Source of the DNA: an uncultured Eubacteriales bacterium
GTDB taxonomy: Bacteria; Bacillota; Clostridia; Peptostreptococcales; Anaerovoracaceae
Length of the DNA: 5,870 nucleotides
Direction: 5' to 3'
Assembly (NCBI GenBank): GCA_902803725.1
Contig: CADCRD010000106.1
Span: forward strand, 1 to 5,870
Shown here: positions 1 to 5,381 of the stretch, one piece after another
How positions within the stretch are numbered: the first letter of the stretch is position 1
Layout: each line of letters opens with the position of its first letter
The notes under the pieces: generated by a model
The model's input: only the letters and a program-made list of their open reading frames with translations
Told to the model about the DNA's origin: nothing
The model's database searches: none
Program-made: the position numbers and the translations under genes

Positions 1-73
1 ATTCTTTCATTACTTTGACTATTTCCGCCGGATCAGTGACCTGACGATCTTTCCTGCGCATTTCTCTGAACAT
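1..73 (-). CDS. Pyridoxamine 5'-phosphate oxidase-family (NimA-like) flavoprotein, N-terminus only
   Basis: Partial gene whose first 24 codons lie in the window and whose remainder runs off the left edge. The predicted start reads MFREMRRKDRQVTDPAEIVK, a beginning I recognise from small FMN-binding split-barrel proteins of the pyridoxamine 5'-phosphate oxidase superfamily, including proteins annotated as 5-nitroimidazole resistance (NimA) homologues. The start at position 73 is supported by an AAGGAG ribosome binding site ending about six bases upstream; an internal Met at codon 5 is a less well supported alternative. Members usually have about 150-160 residues and bind FMN or another flavin in the cytoplasm; physiological substrates are mostly unknown. 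The gene diverges from the neighbouring GNAT gene. The family call rests on the N-terminal motif alone, because none of the flavin-binding barrel is visible. Confidence 0.62.
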   Translation of the reverse strand, partial: MFREMRRKDRQVTDPAEIVKVMKE

Positions 74-151
74 TTTTTCTCCTTTCACCTTTTTTCTGTT
101 ATGAATACAGTACATGATATTTTTATTTACTGCAATTCTTATTTCCTTTTC

Positions 152-180
152 TTGCCTTCCCCCGTCATTTATTTCATAAT
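152..180 (+). promoter_or_regulatory. Candidate sigma-A promoter for the GNAT gene
   Basis: A -35 element TTGCCT (152-157, four of six matches to consensus) and a -10 element CATAAT (175-180, five of six) are separated by exactly 17 bases. Transcription would begin near 187 and give a leader of about 40 bases before the GNAT start at 228. The region 74-227 is otherwise AT-rich and non-coding. I could not resolve an equally good divergent promoter for the flavoprotein gene; TTGCAG followed 17 bases later by TACTGT on the minus strand is only a weak match. Confidence 0.55.
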
Positions 181-227
181 ATGTATTAGGACGCTGATGC
201 CCGTGAAACAGTATTCGGGAGGATAAA

Positions 228-788
228 ATGATGTCTGCTGTTGAGATCATCCCTGCTAATGACAGATACGAAGATGTACTCTCGCTAATGAAGGAGTATG
301 TCGCATGGCTGATGATGAACGATGATAAGATGAAGGAAGTTCTGGCGAATCAGCATCTCGATGATGAGGTGGCTGATTTCAACTCAAAGTATGCTCCTCC
401 GGACGGCAGGCTTTATCTGGCCTTGCTTGACAATGAACCTGTCGGCTGCATCGCACTGACGAATCTGAGCGATCAGCTCAGCAATAACGATCCGCTTGCC
501 ACGGCTCAGGCTGACGATAATGATCCTCATCATTTTGTCTGCGAAGGTAAGCGCCTCTTTGTGCGTCCGCAGGCGAGAGGCCATCAGATCGGCCGCCTTC
601 TCATGGACAGGATAATAGACGACGCCAGAGAAATCGGCTACAGATACATGCGCCTTGACTCATTTCCATTCATGGCCTCAGCCGTAAAAATGTACGATCA
701 TTATGGTTTTTATCCAATCGGCAACTACTGCAATAATCCCAGCGAAAATGCGATTTTCAGAGAACTGGATCTGAGCAAACATCTATGA
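228..788 (+). CDS. GNAT-family N-acetyltransferase
   Basis: Predicted 186-residue cytoplasmic enzyme transferring an acyl group from acetyl-CoA to an amine; the substrate cannot be inferred. The GNAT core lies in the C-terminal half. Strand beta-4 is around residues 105-114 (ending KRLFVRP), followed by the CoA pyrophosphate-binding motif A, QARGHQIG (115-122), then the following helix. Near the C-terminus, AVKMYDHYGFYPIG (152-165) is the usual motif B region with the conserved tyrosine. Residues 1-60 form a helical, acidic N-terminus. Two Met codons sit in tandem at 228 and 231; the GGGAGG ribosome binding site at 217-222 is 5 and 8 bases away respectively, so either could be used. The gene diverges from the flavoprotein gene and converges with nfo, with 39 bases between stop codons. 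Family is clear; specific function is unknown. Confidence 0.9.
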   Translation: MMSAVEIIPANDRYEDVLSLMKEYVAWLMMNDDKMKEVLANQHLDDEVADFNSKYAPPDGRLYLALLDNEPVGCIALTNLSDQLSNNDPLATAQADDNDPHHFVCEGKRLFVRPQARGHQIGRLLMDRIIDDAREIGYRYMRLDSFPFMASAVKMYDHYGFYPIGNYCNNPSENAIFRELDLSKHL

Positions 789-801
789 TCAGCATGCTGA
801 T
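788..801. repeat. Perfect 14-bp palindrome at the end of the GNAT gene
   Basis: ATCAGCATGCTGAT is a perfect palindrome overlapping the last base of the GNAT stop codon (786-788). Looser outer arms AAACATC (777-783) and GATGTTT (799-805) could extend the structure on the transcript. The bases that follow on the plus strand are T-rich but interrupted (TTTCTCTTGTTCTTTT), so this is at best a weak terminator for the GNAT transcript. Confidence 0.4.
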
Positions 802-817
802 GTTTCTCTTGTTCTTT

Positions 818-835
818 TGAGTTGAACTCATTTTT
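818..835 (+). terminator. Weak candidate terminator for the GNAT gene
   Basis: The inverted repeat TGAGTT-G-AACTCA (818-830) is followed directly by five T residues on the plus strand. A real hairpin here would have only about four base pairs around a five-base loop, so it is weak. It overlaps the nfo stop codon (828-830), as often happens between convergent genes. It may act with the palindrome at 788-801. No U-tract is present in the nfo direction. Confidence 0.3.
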
Positions 836-1721
836 CCAGGCTTCGCAGCAGCCTTATTTCTGCTGCATACCCTTCAAGATCATTCGGCGTTTCAAGGATC
901 ATAGGCAGTTCTTTCAGGACAGGATCATTAACAACAGCTGCAAAAGTATCCAGCCCCAGATACCCGTCACCGATCTTTTCGTGCCTGTCTTTATGCGATC
1001 CGCAGGGGTTTTTTGAATCATTCAGATGCATTGCCTTCAAGCGGTCTATACCAATGATCCTGTCGAATTCTTCCAGCACTCCATCAAGATCATTCTTTAT
1101 ATCGTATCCGGCATCGCTGACATGACAGGTGTCCATGCAGACTCCTATCCTGTTTGTCTTTCCGTCTTTGCCGTTTAATTCAACACGATCTATTATCTCC
1201 GCCAATTCCTCGAAGCTTCCTCCGATCTCGCTGCCTTTTCCGGACATTGTCTCCAGAAGGATGATCGTCTGCTGCCCTTCCCACATCACTTCATTCAGCA
1301 CCTTCGCGATCATTTCAACACCTTTTTCTGTGCCCTGTCCAACATGTGAGCCCGGATGAAAATTATAATAATTGCCCGGTGTATATTCCAGCCGCTCCAG
1401 ATCTTCCCGCATTGAAGTCAGTGCAAACTCTCTTACATATTCTTTGTTCGAACATGGATTTAAAGTATACGGGGCATGAGCAACGAGCTTCCCCTTTATC
1501 ATTGTCTCATATTTTTCATCGTCATTCCCGCCGATCTCATCTCCGCCTGAATTCCATAGCTTATAAAACGAAGATATATCTTCTTCATCCAGTGCTTTTG
1601 ACTTCCCTCCTCTGGGATTGCGCGTGAAAAACGCGAAAGTATTCGCACCTATGGCTTTAGCTTCTTTTGCCATATTCTCATATCCTTTTGCTGCCGAAAG
1701 GTGACATCCTGTTTTTAGCAT
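828..1721 (-). CDS. nfo: Deoxyribonuclease IV (AP endonuclease, Nfo)
   Basis: Endonuclease IV of base excision repair: it cuts the phosphodiester bond 5' to abasic sites and removes 3'-blocking groups using a trinuclear zinc centre. The 297-residue protein has the expected TIM-barrel family length and begins with the typical MLKTGCHLSAAKGY. All nine metal ligands of the family can be placed: His82 (AHAPY), His122 (NFHPGSH), Glu157 (LLETMSGKG), Asp197 and His200 (CMDTCH), His232 (MHLNDS), Asp245 and His247 (HKDRHEKIG) and Glu277 (ILETP). The start at 1721 has an excellent AGGAGGGG ribosome binding site immediately upstream. A hydrophilic stretch at residues 57-75 looks like a small surface insertion. 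The gene appears monocistronic, with its own promoter upstream and the RLP terminator beyond that. No odd features suggest inactivation. Confidence 0.97.
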   Translation of the reverse strand: MLKTGCHLSAAKGYENMAKEAKAIGANTFAFFTRNPRGGKSKALDEEDISSFYKLWNSGGDEIGGNDDEKYETMIKGKLVAHAPYTLNPCSNKEYVREFALTSMREDLERLEYTPGNYYNFHPGSHVGQGTEKGVEMIAKVLNEVMWEGQQTIILLETMSGKGSEIGGSFEELAEIIDRVELNGKDGKTNRIGVCMDTCHVSDAGYDIKNDLDGVLEEFDRIIGIDRLKAMHLNDSKNPCGSHKDRHEKIGDGYLGLDTFAAVVNDPVLKELPMILETPNDLEGYAAEIRLLRSLEK

Positions 1722-1767
1722 TTCCCCTCCTGATCAATATATTGTCCTTTGTAGATCCTTTAGATAA

Positions 1768-1796
1768 ATTTTACGCAATTTGTTTCCGGAAAACAA
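1768..1796 (-). promoter_or_regulatory. Candidate nfo promoter
   Basis: Read on the minus strand, TTGTTT (1796-1791; three of six matches to the -35 consensus) and TAAAAT (1773-1768; five of six to the -10 consensus) are 17 bases apart. Transcription would start near 1761, giving a leader of about 40 bases to the nfo start. The -35 box lies next to the U-tract of the upstream terminator and inside a near-perfect dyad, TTGTTTCCGGAAAACAA (1780-1796), whose core TTTCCGGAAA is a perfect palindrome. The weak -35 match keeps confidence modest. Confidence 0.4.
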
Positions 1797-1797
1797 T

Positions 1798-1825
1798 AAA
1801 AAAAAGAGCCGGCATTCACCGGCTC
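1798..1825 (-). terminator. Rho-independent terminator of the RLP gene remnant
   Basis: On the minus strand a perfect seven-base-pair GC-rich stem (GAGCCGG / CCGGCTC, 1806-1825) with a six-base loop is followed by eight uninterrupted U residues (1805-1798). It lies 18 bases past the RLP stop codon. Its intact state shows that the 3' end of the RLP transcription unit is preserved although the 5' end is missing. Confidence 0.9.
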
Positions 1826-1843
1826 CCAAAATGCACTTCATGA

Positions 1844-2272
1844 TCAGTTCATGAGCGCAAAATTCTTTTGTATTTCCGGATCCAGCATCTGCAGCATACT
1901 TATCAGCTCCGGTGCAGTCTTTGCGTATTCCGTAAGATCGATCCCCTTCACAGCAGCATCCATAGCCTGACGCATCGAACGGGCACCTGCCCTGCTGCCG
2001 TCCGGATGACCATGAACAGCACCGCCTGCCGCCACGATCACATCAATGCCGCATTCGCTGACAGCTTTTGCGACGGAAAGCTGAGTCGTACCGCCGGAGA
2101 ACAGATAGAACATCGGCCTGATGTTCCACCACGGCTGCGTGAAGAACCTGAAAGTCCTCATGAACAAAGGGTACGGGATGGGGAACTTACCCCACGGATG
2201 CCCGCCGATCTGCATATCACCGCCTGCCAGTCTGGCGATCTTGCCCATAACCAGAGGTGATGAGATCCCCGT
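1844..2272 (-). pseudogene. RuBisCO-like protein (RLP, form IV) remnant, C-terminal third only
   Basis: A 142-residue remnant of the RuBisCO large-chain catalytic barrel. Numbered from the Met at 2248, GKIARLAGGD...GGHPWGK aligns with loop 6 of RuBisCO, with Lys21 at the place of catalytic Lys334. SGG (51-53) matches the Ser379-Gly380-Gly381 phosphate loop, and AAGGAVHGHPDG (73-84) matches the Gly403-Gly404 loop. The position of RuBisCO His327 is not His, one reason to call it form IV rather than a true carboxylase. RLPs are usually about 400-430 residues, so roughly 260-290 N-terminal residues are absent, including the carbamylated-lysine/metal site. Family resemblance continues upstream of the Met as TGISSPLV and stops at about 2272; a stop codon in this frame occurs at 2318-2320 with no start codon or ribosome binding site between. 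The stop codon and terminator are intact. It abuts a truncated tetR on the other strand. The RLP subfamily is uncertain. Confidence 0.85.
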
Positions 2273-2282
2273 AAAAAAGGAA
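2262..2282. other. Deletion junction between the RLP and tetR remnants
   Basis: Recognisable RLP sequence on the minus strand ends at about 2272, and recognisable TetR sequence on the plus strand begins at about 2274. The breakpoint therefore lies within a few bases, in or next to a run of six A residues at 2273-2278. No insertion sequence, target duplication or filler DNA is visible. The exact breakpoint cannot be fixed without an intact relative. Confidence 0.65.
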
Positions 2283-2708
2283 AGCCTGCTGACCGGAACA
2301 CTGGACGCTGTCTGTTCTCAGATCCGTGAAGAAGCTGAGTCAGCAAGGCAATCTGGAACATCGGCTGAAACCATATTGTTTGATACATTCCATACACTGG
2401 TAAATTTCACCATGAAATATCCCGCCCTGACGCGGAGGATCTCATATCTTAATACCCTGGAAAACAGTTCGCTGCATCAATGCCTCCAGCCGGTCTATGA
2501 CCAGATAACAAAGTTGATAGACCAGGCAATAGCAGATGGAAGTTACCGAAAAACCGTTCCGGCAGGATCGATTTTCGAAACATTGCTCGGGATCTACTAC
2601 GTGATCCTGAACCACTGGAATTACAGCTATCCGGAGGATAGTGAGATAATCAGCAAAAAGCTCCGCAGTAAATATGATTTCCATCTGAAACCTTACAGGC
2701 CTGAATAA
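2274..2708 (+). pseudogene. TetR-family regulator remnant, DNA-binding domain missing
   Basis: The last 144 codons resemble the C-terminal part of a TetR/AcrR repressor. The segment starts at KKESLLTGTLDAV, which matches the end of the TetR DNA-binding domain (the 'F-x-x-KexLl' turn leading into helix 4). An alpha-helical ligand-binding and dimerisation domain follows, ending LRSKYDFHLKPYRPE. A normal family member has about 190-210 residues, so the first 45 or so, comprising the whole helix-turn-helix, are missing. No in-frame start codon or ribosome binding site exists at the break. The reading frame is open leftward to a Met at 2121, but that stretch is antisense to the RLP remnant and has no TetR character. 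Gene polarity suggests this was the divergently transcribed regulator of the RLP gene. The fragment could not bind DNA even if expressed. The TetR assignment rests on pattern recognition and is less certain than the RLP call. Confidence 0.7.
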
Positions 2709-2740
2709 CACCTGAATAGTTCCGGCATTGTTGTTTTTGA

Positions 2741-2762
2741 CTTCTGTCAAGTGTGACAGAAG
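2741..2762. repeat. Inverted repeat forming an alternative hairpin beside the palindromic repeat
   Basis: CTTCTGTCA (2741-2749) and TGACAGAAG (2754-2762) are perfectly complementary with a four-base spacer. The right arm overlaps the left arm of the larger palindrome at 2750-2782, so the two hairpins would be mutually exclusive. It sits between the tetR remnant and tyrS, in the convergent intergenic gap. No adjoining U-tract is present on either strand. Confidence 0.55.
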
Positions 2763-2782
2763 AACCGTCCCCTTGTCACACT
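2750..2782. repeat. REP-like short palindromic element at the 3' end of tyrS
   Basis: A perfect nine-base-pair inverted repeat, AGTGTGACA (2750-2758) and TGTCACACT (2774-2782), flanks a 15-base loop GAAGAACCGTCCCCT. From memory, this TGACA...GAACCGTCCCC...TGTCA type of sequence recurs in many bacterial genomes as a REP-like element, sometimes near REP-associated tyrosine (RAYT, IS200-like) transposases. No transposase is in this window and there is only one copy. The right arm overlaps the tyrS stop codon (2781-2783), so it would form a hairpin at the end of the tyrS mRNA, although no U-tract follows. Confidence 0.6.
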
Positions 2783-4112
2783 ATATCTCGACGACGTGTT
2801 TTTTCTTCTTGCCCTTTTCGATGAGCAGTTTCCCGTCTGTGAACATGTCAGCTGTTACTGTTGCTTTCTTGTCTGTGATCTTTTCGCCGCCAACTTTTAC
2901 GCCGCCCTGCTGGATGGATCTGAAGGCTTCGCTGTTGCTGCTTTCCAGACCGAGGTCTTTCAGCAGGCTTGCCAGACCGTAGCCTTCACCTTCAAACTGT
3001 GCAGCGTCCATTTTCGTTGTAGGCATGTTCTCGATAGAGCCGCCGCCGCCGAATGCAGCGCGTGCGCCGTCCTGTGCTTTTTTTGCTTCTTCTTCGCCGT
3101 GAACGAGCTTCGTTACCTCGAATGCCAGTACTTCCTTGGCATGATTCAGCTCAGCACCTTCCAGTGCGGACAGTCTGTTTACTTCGTCCATCGGCAGGAA
3201 TGTCAGCATCCTCAGGCACTTGTTTACATCAGCATCCTCGACATTTCTCCAGTACTGGTAAAACTCATACGGAGATGTTCTTGAAGCATCCAGCCACAGT
3301 GCGCCCTTCTGAGTTTTGCCCATCTTCTTGCCTTCGCTCGTTGTCAGCAGTGACATCGTCATGCCGTAAACCTGTTTCTGACACTTTTTACGTGTCAGCT
3401 CAACACCTGCAATGATGTTTGACCACTGGTCATTGCCTCCGAACTGCATCTTGCAGTCAAAGTCTCTTGCCATGACCATAAAGTCATAGCCCTGCATCAG
3501 CATGTAGTTGAACTCGAAGAATGACAGACCGTTATCTCTGGCCATTCTCTGCTTGAAAGCTTCAGCCTGCAGCATCTGGTTGACGTTAAAGTGTGTGCCG
3601 ATCTCGCGGACGAACTCAACGTAGTTTAATGGTCTCAGCCATGAAGCATTGTTTACAGAGATCGCCTTGCCCGGCTCAGGCTCTTTGTTTGCGTGACCGG
3701 GTGTAAAAACACCTTCATTGCCTTCGTATTTCCATTCATCGTCAAAATCGAGGAATCGGTCAAAGAGCTTTTTGAACTGCATGCAGTTGTTGTCGATCGT
3801 CTCGATATCCATGACCTGTCTCATATCAGTTCTGCCTGACGGATCACCGACCATGCCTGTGCCGCCGCCCAGCAGTACCACCGGTGTATGGCCGTATTTC
3901 TGCATATACATCATGATTATGACCTGCATGAAGTGTCCGACATGCAGGCAGTCGGCAGTCGGGTCGAACCCGATATAAAATTTGATTTTTTCTTTGCCCA
4001 GCAGTTCTTTTATTTCTTCTTCGTGTGTGCACTGCTCGATGAAACCGCGCTCCATCAGCACGTCAAACACATTTTCCTTGTCGCTTACGCTGTCGGGTAT
4101 GATATTTTTCAT
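2781..4112 (-). CDS. tyrS: Tyrosine--tRNA ligase (TyrRS)
   Basis: Cytoplasmic class I aminoacyl-tRNA synthetase that activates tyrosine with ATP and charges tRNA-Tyr. The 443-residue protein is slightly longer than the typical 400-425. Visible landmarks are YIGFDPTADCLHVGH (46-60) with the HIGH-class signature HVGH at 57-60, the GGGTGMVGDPSGR loop (82-94), the tyrosine-site segment YMLMQGYDF (203-211), GGNDQW (225-230), and the KMSKS loop as KMGKT (263-267), a variant common in bacterial TyrRS. An S4-like RNA-binding domain occupies about residues 390-443, ending in a lysine-rich KKKKHVVEI tail. The start at 4112 follows an AAGGAAAG ribosome binding site. The gene has its own predicted promoter. 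No T-box specifier/antiterminator element fits in the 105-base gap upstream. Its stop codon is embedded in a short palindromic repeat. Confidence 0.97.
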   Translation of the reverse strand: MKNIIPDSVSDKENVFDVLMERGFIEQCTHEEEIKELLGKEKIKFYIGFDPTADCLHVGHFMQVIIMMYMQKYGHTPVVLLGGGTGMVGDPSGRTDMRQVMDIETIDNNCMQFKKLFDRFLDFDDEWKYEGNEGVFTPGHANKEPEPGKAISVNNASWLRPLNYVEFVREIGTHFNVNQMLQAEAFKQRMARDNGLSFFEFNYMLMQGYDFMVMARDFDCKMQFGGNDQWSNIIAGVELTRKKCQKQVYGMTMSLLTTSEGKKMGKTQKGALWLDASRTSPYEFYQYWRNVEDADVNKCLRMLTFLPMDEVNRLSALEGAELNHAKEVLAFEVTKLVHGEEEAKKAQDGARAAFGGGGSIENMPTTKMDAAQFEGEGYGLASLLKDLGLESSNSEAFRSIQQGGVKVGGEKITDKKATVTADMFTDGKLLIEKGKKKKHVVEI

Positions 4113-4176
4113 TAAGTCTTTCCTTGTGTTTTGAACTCACAGGAGAGTTCTCCACATTTTCCTTTCTTAAAGTTAT

Positions 4177-4205
4177 TTTATATTATTTTGTATATCGGCA
4201 ATCAA
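4177..4205 (-). promoter_or_regulatory. Candidate sigma-A promoter for tyrS
   Basis: On the minus strand, TTGATT (4205-4200; four of six matches) and TATAAA (4182-4177; five of six) are separated by exactly 17 bases. Transcription would start around 4170 and leave a leader of about 58 bases, too short for a T-box. The -35 box begins only 13 bases after the upp stop codon, and no intrinsic terminator separates upp from tyrS, so read-through from the upstream operon could also contribute. Confidence 0.55.
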
Positions 4206-4217
4206 TATCTTCTGAAA

Positions 4218-4847
4218 CTATTTTGTGCCGAACAGTCTGTCGCCGGCATCTCCCAGTCCCGGGACGATATAAGCGTTCTCGTTCAGATGATCATCCTTTG
4301 CAGCAATATAGATATCCACATCCGGATGAGCATTCTGCAGTACCTCTATGCCTTCAGGTGCTGCGATCAGGCACATGAACGTGATGTTCTTTGCCCCCTG
4401 TTTCTTTATAAAATCTATTGCAGCTACAGCACTGCCGCCGGTTGCCAGCATCGGATCTACTACGAATACCTTCCTGCGATCCAGATCTTCCGGCATCTTG
4501 CAGTAATAGTCATGCGGTTCATGAGTTACAGGATCGCGATACAGACCTACATGACCGATTTTCGCATTCGGGATCAGGCTCATCAGCCCGTCGACCAGTC
4601 CAAGACCTGCACGCAGGATCGGAACAATGGCGACCGAAATACTCGGCAGCATCTTTGCTTTTGTCGGGCAGATAGGTGTTTCGATCTCTACTTCTTCAAG
4701 CTCCAGATCACGTGTTGCCTCATATCCCATAAGAAGACCGATCTCGTTGACCAGTTCCCTGAAGTCCTTTGTGCTGGTGTTCTTGTCTCTCATCAGCGCC
4801 ATCTTGTGCTGGATCAGCGGATGATCAAATACGTATACTTTACCCAT
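4218..4847 (-). CDS. upp: Uracil phosphoribosyltransferase
   Basis: Salvage enzyme converting uracil and PRPP to UMP and pyrophosphate in the cytoplasm. Starting at MGKVYVFDHPLIQHK it has 209 residues, matching the family norm of 208-209. A Met five codons further upstream (4862) is unlikely because the AGGAGG ribosome binding site lies between the two, about seven bases before 4847. Diagnostic motifs are ILRAGLG (77-83), the PRPP-binding loop VVDPMLATGGSA (129-140) and the uracil-binding C-terminal segment VPGLGDAGDRLFGTK (195-209). It follows rpiB by 20 bases on the same strand, so the two are almost certainly co-transcribed. No truncation or missing motif is seen. Confidence 0.97.
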   Translation of the reverse strand: MGKVYVFDHPLIQHKMALMRDKNTSTKDFRELVNEIGLLMGYEATRDLELEEVEIETPICPTKAKMLPSISVAIVPILRAGLGLVDGLMSLIPNAKIGHVGLYRDPVTHEPHDYYCKMPEDLDRRKVFVVDPMLATGGSAVAAIDFIKKQGAKNITFMCLIAAPEGIEVLQNAHPDVDIYIAAKDDHLNENAYIVPGLGDAGDRLFGTK

Positions 4848-4867
4848 TCTTTGCCTCCTCATTATTA

Positions 4868-5302
4868 CTACATCTCATCGAGCATATCTACGCGGCGCTG
4901 ATGTCTGCCGCCTTCAAACTCGGTATTATACCATTTGATTAATATATTCATAGCTGTTACAGGGTCGGTTGTACGCGCACCCAGTGCCAGCATATTGGCA
5001 TTATTGTGCTTTCTTGACAGTTCGGCCATCTCTTCAGATGTGCACAGCGCGCATCTGATACCCTTGACTTTGTTAGCCGCGATCGAGATGCCGATGCCGC
5101 TGCCGCAGACAACGATGCCTCTGTCGGCTTCACCTGAGGCTACCATCTCTGCACACTTCTTCCCGTAAATAGGATAGTCTACGGACTCAGTTGAATCTGT
5201 GCCGCAATCTATCACCCCCACTTCCTGACTGTCCAGAAATCCTGCTATCATTTCTTTCAGTTCATATCCGCCGTGATCACATGCTATTGCTATTCTTTCC
5301 AT
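4868..5302 (-). CDS. rpiB: Ribose-5-phosphate isomerase B
   Basis: RpiB/LacAB-family isomerase interconverting ribose 5-phosphate and ribulose 5-phosphate in the non-oxidative pentose phosphate pathway. The true start is most likely 5302 (MERIAIACDHGGYELK), giving 144 residues as usual for RpiB. An AAGGAAGG-type ribosome binding site precedes it, and the 31 residues encoded upstream in the open frame are lysine/asparagine-rich and not family-like. Key residues are Asp9-His10 (CDHGG), the catalytic-base loop Cys66-Gly-Ser-Gly-Ile-Gly (VVCGSGIGIS), His99-Asn100 (SRKHNNANML), Arg110 and the phosphate-binding RHQRR segment (133-137). A cysteine rather than threonine at the base position places it with the E. 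coli RpiB-like type. The gene is 79 bases downstream of sua5 and 20 bases upstream of upp, in one apparent operon. Confidence 0.95.
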   Translation of the reverse strand: MERIAIACDHGGYELKEMIAGFLDSQEVGVIDCGTDSTESVDYPIYGKKCAEMVASGEADRGIVVCGSGIGISIAANKVKGIRCALCTSEEMAELSRKHNNANMLALGARTTDPVTAMNILIKWYNTEFEGGRHQRRVDMLDEM

Positions 5303-5381
5303 AATCCTGACCTTCCTTTTCTTAATTTTATTCTTTAATTTGTGATTGCTGTTTCCTGCATCATGCAATCCCCGGTGCTTA

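Noticed and set aside
103..216. Similar nine-base words ACTGTATTC (minus strand, 111-103) and ACAGTATTC (plus strand, 208-216) in the leaders of the two divergent genes.
   Set aside because: One mismatch in nine over a region of this length is expected about once by chance, and the distances to the promoters differ.
1735..1744. Ten-base palindrome CAATATATTG in the nfo leader.
   Set aside because: It is AT-rich and short, common by chance in such DNA, and has no supporting context.
2781..4112. Long open frames on the plus strand opposite tyrS.
   Set aside because: They are antisense shadows of a clearly coding gene, with no ribosome binding sites and no recognisable protein families.
4133..4155. 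Overlapping inverted repeats GAACTC/GAGTTC and GGAGA/TCTCC in the tyrS leader.
   Set aside because: They are short, with very small or awkward loops and no run of U residues; they match no known leader element.
5344..5370. Inverted repeat GATTGC / GCAATC and inner TGCATCATGCA between sua5 and rpiB.
   Set aside because: Stems are short and interrupted and no U-tract follows, so there is no good case for a terminator or riboswitch.
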